Of a stretch of DNA of 64,000 nt, positions 35,903 through 44,161 are shown piece after piece; position 1 is the first letter of the stretch; each line of letters starts with the position of its first letter. The notes under the pieces were generated by a model. The model was given only the letters and a program-made list of their open reading frames with translations, was not told where the DNA came from and did no database searches. The position numbers were made by a program, and so were the translations under genes. Source of the stretch: Chlorobiota bacterium (GTDB taxonomy: Bacteria > Bacteroidota > Ignavibacteria > OLB7); the NCBI GenBank assembly GCA_016710285.1, contig JADJXR010000001.1:1984001-2048000 (forward strand), read 5' to 3'.

Positions 35903-36850
35903 CTATCCATCAGCCTTGATTTCAAATTTCCCCACGTTGATATTCTCATACTGGAAGGTCACGCTGCGGTCCAGAGTTTGTTGGCGGATGGGAATAAGCA
36001 ATCGGATGTCGCCAAACCGCTTGGTCTTATCCCACCATAAAAACAGCTTCTGATCCCCTCGCTCCGATTTCACCGCTTTCACCTCTCGGTTGTTGTCAAG
36101 GTAGAGTGTGTAGAGTGAAGGCTGAAGGGAGTCTTGTGTGAACTCGGCGATCAGCGCCGTGATCTTGCCTTGCCTGCCTCCACCCGGCATTCCTCCTCCA
36201 CCCGGCATCCCTCCACCTGGCATTCCTCCATCTGGCATTCCTCCCCCTTGCATCGTTCCGCCGCTTGGCATTCCTGCGCCAAGTTCTCCTGGCGATGAAT
36301 GTTCGCTGGGCAATGTTGTGTCGGACCCCATCATCAGCACCACCCCGGAATCAAGCAGGAAGAAGGGGAGGAGAATGCTGCGAAGGTGATCGTTAAATCG
36401 GTTGGCGGTCATCTGAAGAATTCCTGGAAGCTCCCTCTGCAGCACTGGTTTCCCGCCAACGGTGGCGGTTCCGGTGCGTGCGGTCACATCGCTGAAGTTC
36501 ACCTGCCAGGGGCGGCCATCGGGGATCTTTCCGCTGGCGATGCATTGGCCGGTGGAGCGATTCCACTGGTAGCTGTACCGCTCCACTTCCTTCTTGTTCA
36601 CAATCGCCACCACATCGAACGCAATGTTCCAGCTTTTATCCTTCCATTTTTTTTGCCCGCCGAAAGCGTAGATCACCTCATTCGCCATGAACTTCTCCGC
36701 CGACCAATCCCAATCGGGGGTGAATCCGGTGTCGGGCTGAGCTGGCGGGTCCTGCTCGATCTCTTGCGCAACAAGCGATGATGGTGCGGCCAACGCCCCA
36801 ATCCAAAGAATGGAGAAGAGAAGGGGAACAATGCAATGGCGAACGGTCAT
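35903..36850 (-). CDS. exported protein with Gly/Met/Pro repeats, function unknown
   Basis: Protein of 315 residues with a signal peptide (ILWIGALAAPSSLVAQ). The N-terminal part carries WDWSAEKFMANEVIYAFGGQKKWKDKSWNIAFDVVAI and a WNRSTGQCIASGKIPDGRPWQVNFSD segment. In the middle lies a low-complexity stretch of repeated GGMPGGGMPGG units (about residues 190-226), and after it a strand-rich C-terminus. The first part resembles outer-membrane or periplasmic proteins of Bacteroidota whose function is not known. It is convergent with the VWA gene. Confidence 0.6.
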   Translation of the reverse strand: MTVRHCIVPLLFSILWIGALAAPSSLVAQEIEQDPPAQPDTGFTPDWDWSAEKFMANEVIYAFGGQKKWKDKSWNIAFDVVAIVNKKEVERYSYQWNRSTGQCIASGKIPDGRPWQVNFSDVTARTGTATVGGKPVLQRELPGILQMTANRFNDHLRSILLPFFLLDSGVVLMMGSDTTLPSEHSSPGELGAGMPSGGTMQGGGMPDGGMPGGGMPGGGGMPGGGRQGKITALIAEFTQDSLQPSLYTLYLDNNREVKAVKSERGDQKLFLWWDKTKRFGDIRLLIPIRQQTLDRSVTFQYENINVGKFEIKADG

Positions 36851-36972
36851 GGTTCTGGAAGAAGAATGTCGGAAACGCTTGTTGATATTTGGGTGCGTGG
36901 ATAGTACGCGCCACGCACAATGACGAACAGCAGGAACAGGAGATTCCCTTTGCGAAGCAGGGCGTGTGCTGG

Positions 36973-37476
36973 CTACCCTGCCCCGGAGTGTTGTGCGGCA
37001 ATCAGAAGCTCCGCAAACTCACGGAATGCGCCATGCCCCCCGGGGCGGTGGCAGACGTAATCGGCAATGGCAAGAATCTGCGGAAGCGCGTCGCTTGGGG
37101 CTGCGGTTATTCCAACCATCTCCATGATCTTCTGATCGTTGACATCGTCCCCAATGAAGGCAATCTGCTGCGCCCCAAGCCCGCGCTGCGCCATGACTTG
37201 CCGCAACGCAGCCGGTTTATCCTTGCAGCCCAGATAGAGCAGGTCAATGGCCAGCTTCTCGGCACGGCGCGCCACCGATGGGGAGAGTTCCCCGGTGATG
37301 ATCCCCACGTCAATCCCCACCGCGCGCAATCGCTCCACCGCCATTCCGTCGCGGATATTGAATTGCTTCATCACTTCACCTTCTGAGCCGTAAAAAACGC
37401 CGCCATCGGTCAGCACACCGTCAACGTCGGTTAGCAGCAGCTTGATTGCGGAAGCGCGTTGGTTCAAAGAAGTCAT
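36973..37476 (-). CDS. kdsC: HAD-family 3-deoxy-D-manno-octulosonate 8-phosphate phosphatase
   Basis: HAD subfamily IIIA enzyme of 167 residues, the typical KdsC length. Motif I is LLLTDVDGVLTDGG (nucleophile D17, acid/base D19), motif II is IITGE and motif IV is FIGDDVNDQKIM. The cap-less fold and the VDGVLTDG signature are diagnostic for KDO 8-P phosphatase, which dephosphorylates KDO 8-P on the way to lipopolysaccharide core sugar. I chose the ATG at 37476; an upstream TTG at 37500 is possible. The large membrane protein upstream on the same strand ends 35 bases before this ATG (12 bases before the TTG), so the two may be cotranscribed. Its presence supports an LPS-bearing outer membrane. 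Confidence 0.9.
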   Translation of the reverse strand: MTSLNQRASAIKLLLTDVDGVLTDGGVFYGSEGEVMKQFNIRDGMAVERLRAVGIDVGIITGELSPSVARRAEKLAIDLLYLGCKDKPAALRQVMAQRGLGAQQIAFIGDDVNDQKIMEMVGITAAPSDALPQILAIADYVCHRPGGHGAFREFAELLIAAQHSGAG

Positions 37477-37511
37477 CGGGAATATTCGGTTGTCGGTCAA
37501 TGGAACGTACC

Positions 37512-38924
37512 TCAGCTCCCCAACCTTCTGCTGGCCCTCATCTTCTCCGCCGCCTCGAACTCCCGCTGAAGCCGTTGGAAGCTGTAGATTCCTTCCCCAT
37601 TCTCCCCAAGTTCAACGCTGCCGCCAAGCTCTAACACCAACGTTCCCAGGATTGTTGCCACGGTGTCGCGGTTTAGTTCCTTATCCCCCAGCGAGACCAG
37701 TGTGAAATAGACCTGATCCGCAGTGGCGTTCCAAAGCCTTCCCTGGAAGATTGCCCGCATCACTTTTTTCTTCCGGTTCCGCTCCAGCCGCTCGGCCTGG
37801 CGGCGGCGCACGCCGGGCAGCCGAAGCAGCGCCACCAGCAGATAGATCACCGAGAACGCCACTGGCAGATAGCCCAGTAAAAACCTGGCCGCACCGGTTC
37901 GGAAAAAAGGGATGGAGCCGCCGAACGCAGCAAGGCCAGCGGCCAGAAAATATCCACCCATCGCCAGGGTGAACAGCACCATCGCGATGATGATCCCGTT
38001 CCGGCCCGGGGTGTTCCCGCTGTGCTCGTATGGAGCCTCGAATTCATCCCAGTAATTGACCACTTTCACGTCGGCATCCTTCGCGGCTGTCCCGCTAATG
38101 AAGCTGTCGAACTCCCCCACCACCGCGCCTTCGTCGGTGATGGTTGGTTCGCCATCGAACCGGACCAGATAGTCGGCCATCCGTTCCTCGGCATCGGCGA
38201 TGGTTCCACCGGAAAGGGCAACGACTTCTGCGGGGGTCAGCACACCACGCTCGGCCCGGAGGAACGCCGCAACTTCACGTTCGTTCTCCAACGGATCCGA
38301 CGGCGCACGCTCCGGCCCAAGGGCAAGGTCGTAAATGGCAATGATGAACGATTTCTTCTTGGGGTCCTTTGCGCCGCGTGGCGTTTGCACGGTGCGGTAG
38401 CGGTATCCATGTTCGTCGAAGTCATAGCCCGCAGGGGTGGCCCGCGCCCACGTGGACCAAGCTAACCCTTCGAACAGCACGCGGAACAATCCGCCAATCA
38501 TCCCACTGCTGCTGCGGTTGTCGTCGCGGTCGTCGCTGCTAGATGCTGAGCTTTGGGCAATCAGCAACGCCAGCAGTGCCACCAGCATCACCACGAAATA
38601 GACGATCACCATCAGGCCAATCCAAATCTTGAAGAAGATTTTGAACCCGCGCCACAGGCGTTCACGGATTGCGGCCCAGCGTTCTTTTGCGGTTTTGGTG
38701 CCCCGCTGGCGCAGCGGCATCTCGAAGGCAAATTGCAAGTTCCCCTGGTCGTCGTGGGTGACGCGGGTGACGTACAGTTCCATCAATCGCGCCAGCGCGT
38801 CGCGGGCTTCGTCAACGGTGACACCGGTGGCGGTTGCTGCGTCCTGTGGGGTGAGTTTGCCCCCCAACGTGGGAAGCCGTTTTTCCACCAACGCCAGCGC
38901 TTGTTCGGAGACGGTGTGTTTCAT
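37512..38924 (-). CDS. multipass membrane protein with winged-helix-like ends, unknown
   Basis: Protein of 470 residues. The N-terminus (LPTLGGKLTPQDAATATGVTVDEARDALARLMEL) and a central segment (FLRAERGVLTPAEVVALSGGTIADAEERMADYLVRF) both resemble winged-helix DNA-binding-like modules, here probably serving as protein interaction folds. Four or so transmembrane segments are visible (around residues 92-124 and 310-365). The C-terminal basic stretch RRRQAERLERNRKKKVMRAIFQGRLWNATADQVY precedes another helical domain. I do not recognise the family. Similar two-domain membrane proteins of unknown function occur in cyanobacteria and FCB bacteria. It is probably cotranscribed with kdsC. Confidence 0.6.
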   Translation of the reverse strand: MKHTVSEQALALVEKRLPTLGGKLTPQDAATATGVTVDEARDALARLMELYVTRVTHDDQGNLQFAFEMPLRQRGTKTAKERWAAIRERLWRGFKIFFKIWIGLMVIVYFVVMLVALLALLIAQSSASSSDDRDDNRSSSGMIGGLFRVLFEGLAWSTWARATPAGYDFDEHGYRYRTVQTPRGAKDPKKKSFIIAIYDLALGPERAPSDPLENEREVAAFLRAERGVLTPAEVVALSGGTIADAEERMADYLVRFDGEPTITDEGAVVGEFDSFISGTAAKDADVKVVNYWDEFEAPYEHSGNTPGRNGIIIAMVLFTLAMGGYFLAAGLAAFGGSIPFFRTGAARFLLGYLPVAFSVIYLLVALLRLPGVRRRQAERLERNRKKKVMRAIFQGRLWNATADQVYFTLVSLGDKELNRDTVATILGTLVLELGGSVELGENGEGIYSFQRLQREFEAAEKMRASRRLGS

Positions 38925-39231
38925 GGTGGCCTAAAATAGGGATTCTCAAGGAGCAACAACGCGGTTGGATAAGGCCGCACTGCCGTCCTCCAAGCCAGGA
39001 ACGGCGGGGCACAGGGATGGACAATATTCCCGACGGAATCCCTGTGTTGGAATAGAACGCCGGCACGTGTGGAATATGGGTGGGCGGGTTGCAAACCGTG
39101 TGGTGAAAAACCGGATGGGCGGGCTGGCGCGTAGATCATGCCAGTGCAGGCCGGGCCACAACAGCAAGGGGGCAATCCGCCAACACGAAACCCGTATCCG
39201 CCCGCGTCATGCAGAACAATCAACAAACGCT

Positions 39232-39927
39232 ATGTTTTACTCAATCCTTCCGCTGGTAGCAATGCTGCTGCTGGGGTGCGCCCCAAGCAACCACGGGAAC
39301 CAGCAAACCATGCAGACAATCCGAACCGTAACAACAACGATGAACGAACAACAGAACAATCCCCCCGCGCCGCAAGGGCTTGACACCGCAACGCTTGGTG
39401 CCGGATGCTTCTGGTGTGTGGAAGCAGTGTTCCAACAGCTTGATGGCGTGGTCTCCGTCACCAGTGGCTACAGTGGTGGAATGGTGAAGAACCCCACCTA
39501 CAAGCAAGTGTGCGACGGAACCACCGGGCACGCCGAAGTTTGCCAGATCGTGTTCGACCCCCAGAAGCTGAGCTTCAAGGATCTTCTGGAAGTCTTCTGG
39601 TCCACGCACGACCCCACAACGCTGAACCGCCAGGGGAACGACGTTGGGACGCAGTACCGCTCGGCAATCTTCTACCACAGCAATCAGCAAAAGGAGTTGG
39701 CCGAGGAGTACAAGAAGAAGTTGGACGAATCCGGCGCGTTCAAGTCGCCGATTGTGACGGAGATCGCACCATTCAGCACCTTCTATGCCGCCGAAAACTA
39801 CCACCAGGATTACTACAACCTGAACGGCAGCCAACCCTACTGCAACTTCGTCATCAAGCCGAAGGTGGAGAAGTTCAGGAAGGTGTTTGGGGAGAAGTTG
39901 AAGAAGGAAAACGCGACGGCGCAATAA
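39232..39927 (+). CDS. msrA: lipoprotein peptide-methionine (S)-S-oxide reductase
   Basis: MsrA of 231 residues that reduces S-methionine sulfoxide in proteins. The catalytic cysteine is in GAGCFWCVEAVFQ (C59), the family signature. The conserved ...YxPxYxQVCDGTTGHAE, HDPTTLNRQGNDVGTQYRSAIFY and AENYHQDYY segments follow. The N-terminus is a lipoprotein signal (MLLLGC, Cys 16), so this is a periplasmic or membrane-anchored form. The frame extends upstream to 38965, but the ATG at 39232 gives the signal directly. It is convergent with the cupin gene. Confidence 0.93.
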   Translation: MFYSILPLVAMLLLGCAPSNHGNQQTMQTIRTVTTTMNEQQNNPPAPQGLDTATLGAGCFWCVEAVFQQLDGVVSVTSGYSGGMVKNPTYKQVCDGTTGHAEVCQIVFDPQKLSFKDLLEVFWSTHDPTTLNRQGNDVGTQYRSAIFYHSNQQKELAEEYKKKLDESGAFKSPIVTEIAPFSTFYAAENYHQDYYNLNGSQPYCNFVIKPKVEKFRKVFGEKLKKENATAQ

Positions 39928-39951
39928 TCTAATCGCCCGCCAGATTTAGGT

Positions 39952-40464
39952 TCAGCTTCCCATTCCCCCAGCATCGGTGAGCAACGCAACAAGCTCTTGA
40001 TGCTGGGGGAATTGTTGTGTTAAGGCTGCGCGGCTGCCCATCTCAAAGTCCTGGAAATCGAACCCCGGGGCAACGGTGCAGCCAACCAACGTGAAGCTGC
40101 CGGGGCGGCTGACGGTTGCGCCAAACCAGCACCCCGCCGGAATCACCGCCTGCAATTGCTCACCGTTCGCCACAGCATCACCAAGCCGGATCGTCTCGTA
40201 TTTTCCCGAAGCAAACAACAGATGCAGCGTCAGCGATGACCCGGCGTAGAAATGCCAAACCTCATCGGACCGAAGCCGATGCAGCCGCGAGATTTCCCCG
40301 CTACGAAGCAGAAAGTAGATGGCCGTGGAGGCTGCCCGCGGGCCGGCGTATCGGCTGGCCGCTGGGGTCACAAGCTCCTGGGAGCGGTACGTCTCGCGGA
40401 AGTATCCACCTTCGGGGTGGGGGGCAAGCTGCAGGTGGGCAATCCAATCTTCAGCAGTGGTCAT
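39952..40464 (-). CDS. cupin-fold DUF985 protein
   Basis: Protein of 170 residues from the ATG at 40464 (a TTG at 40512 would add 16). It carries the DUF985 signature: LAPHPEGGYFRETYRS, then STAIYFLLRSGEISRLHRLRSDEVWHFYAGSSLTLHLL and ...IPAGCWFGATV...TLVGCTVAPGFDFQDFEMG. The fold is a small-molecule-binding cupin; members are often near sugar-nucleotide or stress genes, and no function has been proven for most. It is divergent from the mutase gene. Confidence 0.85.
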   Translation of the reverse strand: MTTAEDWIAHLQLAPHPEGGYFRETYRSQELVTPAASRYAGPRAASTAIYFLLRSGEISRLHRLRSDEVWHFYAGSSLTLHLLFASGKYETIRLGDAVANGEQLQAVIPAGCWFGATVSRPGSFTLVGCTVAPGFDFQDFEMGSRAALTQQFPQHQELVALLTDAGGMGS

Positions 40465-40522
40465 CTGGGCTGTGGTATCTGTTGACGGTTTTTCCAAAAC
40501 GATGTCCTGCAACTAAGCAATC

Positions 40523-42097
40523 ATGGCACAAGAACGCAAGCCGCAATTCGCAACCGACTCAGGAATTATCATCCCCCCATACCTTGCTTCCTCCCCGGAA
40601 TGCGGTGGGCAACCGGGGCCGGGGGAGTATCCGTTCACTCGCGGGGTCTATCCCACGATGTACCGCTCGCGGCTGTGGACAATGCGGATGTACGCCGGGT
40701 TCGGCACTGCCGAGGAATCGAACCAGCGTTACCGCTACCTTCTTTCGCAAGGGGTAACGGGGTTGTCGGTGGCGTTCGACTTGCCAACCCAAATCGGGTA
40801 CGATTCGGACCACGCGCTGGCCGAAGGTGAGGTGGGGAAGGTTGGCGTGGCGATTGATTCGCTGGCCGACATCGAGACGTTGTTCGATGGGATCACGCTG
40901 CAGAACGTCTCGACTTCGATGACCATCAACTCCACCGCATCCATTTTGCTGGCGTTCTACGTGGCACTGGCCAAGCGGCAGGGGGCGGACCTATCCAAGC
41001 TGAGCGGGACCGTGCAGAACGACATCTTGAAGGAGTACGCGGCGCGGGGAACGTACATCTATCCCCCGGCCCCCTCGATGCGGTTAATCACCGATATGTT
41101 CGCGTGGTGCTCGCGCGAGCTTCCAAGCTGGAACACGATTTCCATCAGCGGATACCACATCCGCGAGGCCGGCTCGACCGCCGTGCAGGAGGTGGCGTTC
41201 ACGCTTTCCAACGCCGTGGCCTACACCCAAGCCGCGGTGGATGCTGGGTTGGATGTGGACCAGTTCGCGTCGCGGCTCAGCTTTTTTTTCAACATCCACA
41301 ACAACTTTTTTGAGGAAGTGGCCAAGCTGCGCGCCGCACGCAGGATGTGGGCGCGGATTATGAAGGAGCGGTTCAACGCCAAGGACCCGCGAAGCATGAT
41401 GCTGCGGTTCCATTCGCAAACGGCGGGGTCCACGCTAACGGCCCAGCAGGTGGAAAGCAACATCGTGCGGGTGGCGTTGCAAGCCACCGCTGCGGTGCTT
41501 GGCGGCACGCAATCGCTGCACACAAACGGCTTCGACGAAGCGTTGGGATTGCCCACCGAAAACGCCGCACGCCTTGCCCTGCGGACCCAGCAAGTGGTTG
41601 GCTACGAGTCGGGCATTGCCGACACGGTGGATCCGTTGGCGGGAAGTTATTTCGTGGAGTATCTGACCGACCAAGTTGAGGAAAAAGCAACGGAGTACAT
41701 GGAGCGAATTGAGCGGCTTGGCGGTGCGGTGCGGGCCATCGAGTCGGGGTTTATCCAGGATGAAATTGCGCGATCGGCATACGAGGCCCAGCTGCGGGTG
41801 GAGCGTGGCGAAGATGTGGTGGTTGGGGTGAATAAATTCCAAATGGAAGAGCCGCCCTTCACCGACATCCTGCACGTTGACGACGCGCTACGGACCAAGC
41901 AAATCGAGCGGCTCCATCGAACAAAGTCATCGCGCAACGCGGCCCAGGTTGAGCAATCGTTGTCCGCAATTCGCGCGGCGGCCACCGATGGCGGCCAAAA
42001 CCTGATGCCGAACATCCTTGCCGCCGTGGAATCCTACGCCACGCTTGGGGAAATTTCCGACACCTTGCGGAAGGTTTGGGGGGAGTATGAGGAATAG
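40523..42097 (+). CDS. methylmalonyl-CoA mutase family protein, large catalytic subunit
   Basis: Protein of 524 residues covering only the TIM-barrel catalytic domain; the B12-binding domain is absent, so a separate small subunit must exist elsewhere. Signatures: RGVYPTMYRSRLWTMRMYAGFGTAEESNQRYRYLL, GLSVAFDLPTQIGYDSD, SISGYHIREAGSTA and RLSFFFNIHNNFFEEVAKLRAARR. The Tyr in the GVYPTMY segment is the type seen in methylmalonyl-CoA mutases, whereas isobutyryl-CoA mutases tend to have Phe. Substrate assignment is still not certain because some ethylmalonyl and hydroxyisobutyryl mutases are similar. The gene stands alone, with no MeaB nearby. Confidence 0.85.
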   Translation: MAQERKPQFATDSGIIIPPYLASSPECGGQPGPGEYPFTRGVYPTMYRSRLWTMRMYAGFGTAEESNQRYRYLLSQGVTGLSVAFDLPTQIGYDSDHALAEGEVGKVGVAIDSLADIETLFDGITLQNVSTSMTINSTASILLAFYVALAKRQGADLSKLSGTVQNDILKEYAARGTYIYPPAPSMRLITDMFAWCSRELPSWNTISISGYHIREAGSTAVQEVAFTLSNAVAYTQAAVDAGLDVDQFASRLSFFFNIHNNFFEEVAKLRAARRMWARIMKERFNAKDPRSMMLRFHSQTAGSTLTAQQVESNIVRVALQATAAVLGGTQSLHTNGFDEALGLPTENAARLALRTQQVVGYESGIADTVDPLAGSYFVEYLTDQVEEKATEYMERIERLGGAVRAIESGFIQDEIARSAYEAQLRVERGEDVVVGVNKFQMEEPPFTDILHVDDALRTKQIERLHRTKSSRNAAQVEQSLSAIRAAATDGGQNLMPNILAAVESYATLGEISDTLRKVWGEYEE

Positions 42098-42175
42098 AGA
42101 AAGCAATCCCCAGGATCATTGCTGAATCCCCCCAAACCTTAATCTTCAGAATCGTTGCTGAAGCACTTACAACGG

Positions 42176-43015
42176 CTACATCCCAGCTTCCAACTCCGGG
42201 AAGATGGTGGATTGCTCCTTGATGACGTTCAGCAGGTATCCGGCGCAGCTGGAGTGGACTGGGTTGTGGGCATCGCTGGTGCCGGCAGCGTCGCCGATGG
42301 TGAACACCGTCACTTTGTGGTGGCTTAGGCGGAAGTCAAGCAACGCCGTTTGCAGGTCGCGCCCGGCATCGGCAAGTGCGGCAAGTTCTGGCAACTGGGC
42401 GCGGTGGGCTCCCAAGTAGCGATAGGCCTCCACCCCTGTTTTTCCCGTCCCCTCTTCGGTTAGCCGCAGCATCAGGGCGCGCAGGTTGTTGCTGCGCGAC
42501 TCGTTGTAAATGTCCAGCAGCTCCTGGTGATACCGCGCCATGAAGTTCACGAACGTCTCCCCCGCTTGCGCCGCCACAACTTCCCAATGGAATTGCTCTT
42601 TTGCCGCATCATCAGCCGATGGAACCTGGCGGATGCCCAACAGAATCTCCATCACCCGGAACTGCGATGACTGGAAGCCGCTTGCCGGGCGGAGCGCGTC
42701 GCGGAATTCGGCATAGCCCTGCTGCGTCATGGTCATCAACGGGTCGAACCCTGCGTGGGCGGTGCGAAGGATCACCGAAACCCGTTTCAGCAGTGCAATC
42801 CCTTGCTGGGTGTTCCCCGATTCCAGCGCGGCAATCGCGCCGCGCAGCTCATAAATCGCCAACCGGAACCAGAGTTCGAATGCTTGGTGAACCATGATAA
42901 ACATCGGTTCATCGTGGGCGGTGGTGCGTGGGGCTTGCAGCGAAAGGAGCTGATCCAGTTGGATGTAATCCCAGTAGGTTACGCCTGTTTTTGAGGTCGG
43001 TTCGGTGTTGCTCAT
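42176..43015 (-). CDS. kynA: tryptophan 2,3-dioxygenase
   Basis: Haem enzyme of 279 residues that opens the indole ring of tryptophan to N-formylkynurenine, the first step of kynurenine metabolism. Signatures: YWDYIQLDQLLSLQAP near the N-terminus, DEPMFIMVHQAFELWFR (with the active-site His), ALRPASGFQSSQFR and the C-terminal LLDFRLSHHKVTVFTIG, which contains the proximal haem histidine. It stands alone on the minus strand between the mutase and the respiratory operon. No other kynurenine genes are in the window. Confidence 0.95.
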   Translation of the reverse strand: MSNTEPTSKTGVTYWDYIQLDQLLSLQAPRTTAHDEPMFIMVHQAFELWFRLAIYELRGAIAALESGNTQQGIALLKRVSVILRTAHAGFDPLMTMTQQGYAEFRDALRPASGFQSSQFRVMEILLGIRQVPSADDAAKEQFHWEVVAAQAGETFVNFMARYHQELLDIYNESRSNNLRALMLRLTEEGTGKTGVEAYRYLGAHRAQLPELAALADAGRDLQTALLDFRLSHHKVTVFTIGDAAGTSDAHNPVHSSCAGYLLNVIKEQSTIFPELEAGM

Positions 43016-43418
43016 GGTTGTTTATTCGTTGGAGATTGGCGCGGTTGCGCCGAAAGTTTCTGCGGTTCGGCAGGGCCCTTGTAGTGCGGCTAAAATCGGC
43101 CTTTCTTTGAACAGAGGTACGCTCAACAAAGTTTTTTTACGGAAAAGAGAACTTATTGCTTGCAAAACAACATGAAGATGTTGTAATCTTGCGCCCCATT
43201 CCTACCATCATCATCAAAGCCGCAGGGGGCGGGCAACCGCAAGTTAGGGGGTGATGATTTCAAAAACATGACCTGCGTCAGGGTTCAGACCAATCGGGTT
43301 CCGTATAATCGCCCCCGCTAAAAAGCAGGGCGGTTGGTTATTGACCCTGTGCAGGGGAATCTCCGGCTCTGTCCGATACTCAGAACCGTCGCACTCAACA
43401 ACTGCATGTAGGCACGAG
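43016..43418. other. intergenic region upstream of the respiratory operon
   Basis: 403 bases without a gene. It contains an inverted repeat ACAACAT-GAAG-ATGTTGT (43167-43184) directly followed by a TAATCTTG -7-like element. A GC-rich possible hairpin (43310-43332) preceded by TATAATCG (43304-43311) is a second promoter candidate. It should hold the control region of actA. Confidence 0.5.
43167..43191 (+). promoter_or_regulatory. candidate operator and promoter of the act-cox locus
   Basis: A 7-bp perfect inverted repeat, ACAACAT (43167-43173) and ATGTTGT (43178-43184), separated by GAAG. The -7-like element TAATCTTG (43184-43191) starts at its end, with TTG (43160-43162) 21 bases before it. 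The layout suggests a regulator bound between the -33 and -7 elements. Confidence 0.4.
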
Positions 43419-44081
43419 ATGTCGCAGATCTTCCATCGCAGCAGCAACATGATGGCCCGGCTTTCTATCCTTGTCGTGGGTGGATTAGTCATTGGCTTGG
43501 TGTTCTTCCTGTTTGCGTACAATCGTTCGGATTACTTCACGAACGTCCACGTTGCTCGCGAGCAACCGGTCCCCTTCAGCCATGCTCGCCACGTGGGGCA
43601 AAACGGCATTGACTGCCGCTACTGCCACACCTCGGTGACGGAATCCCATTTTGCCGGGATTCCCCCAACCGAAACCTGCATGACCTGCCACTCGCAAGTG
43701 CTTCCCGATGCTCCAATGCTGGAGCCGGTTCGCGCAAGCTACCGCACTGGTAAGCCGATTGAGTGGACCCGCGTTCACGACCTTCCCGACTTCGTCTATT
43801 TCAACCACAGCATCCACGTTGCCAAAGGGGTTGGCTGCGCAACCTGCCACGGGCAGATTGATAAAATGCCCATGGTTTGGAAAACCAACACCTTGCAGAT
43901 GGATTGGTGCTTGAACTGCCACCGTAACCCAGAACAATACCTGCGCCCGCGCGAGCACGTTTTCGATATGAATTGGAAACCAGCACCCGGCGAAGATCAG
44001 ATTGAACTGGGGAAGAAGCTGGTGAAACAGTACAACGTGAACGTTGCCCAGCTTACCAACTGCTCCATCTGCCACCGATAA
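43419..44081 (+). CDS. actA: alternative complex III pentahaem cytochrome c subunit ActA
   Basis: Protein of 220 residues with an N-terminal transmembrane segment (ARLSILVVGGLVIGLVFFLFAY) and five CxxCH haem-c sites: CRYCH, CMTCH, CATCH, CLNCH and CSICH. ActA passes electrons from the quinol site of alternative complex III toward the cytochrome c domain of ActE and the oxidase. It is the first gene of actABCDEF. The frame extends upstream to 43341, but the ATG at 43419 (MSQIFHRSSNM) matches family N-termini. The three residues before the first haem motif are part of a conserved FSHxxHVGxxGIDCRYCH segment. Confidence 0.95.
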   Translation: MSQIFHRSSNMMARLSILVVGGLVIGLVFFLFAYNRSDYFTNVHVAREQPVPFSHARHVGQNGIDCRYCHTSVTESHFAGIPPTETCMTCHSQVLPDAPMLEPVRASYRTGKPIEWTRVHDLPDFVYFNHSIHVAKGVGCATCHGQIDKMPMVWKTNTLQMDWCLNCHRNPEQYLRPREHVFDMNWKPAPGEDQIELGKKLVKQYNVNVAQLTNCSICHR

Positions 44082-44161
44082 CTTTGAGGACCGGTTCAAC
44101 GCATCACAACGGAAGCAATTCCGCCGATGCTGACCATGCAAACTTCCAGCAACACCAGCCC

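Noticed and set aside
40523..42097. Firm assignment as methylmalonyl-CoA mutase rather than a related mutase
   Set aside because: The active-site Tyr fits, but the small subunit and other substrate-determining positions cannot be checked here, so only the family name is given.
43256..43418. Cobalamin-type riboswitch before actA
   Set aside because: There are hairpin-like segments, but I cannot see the conserved B12-box or a plausible fold, and actA is not a cobalamin gene.
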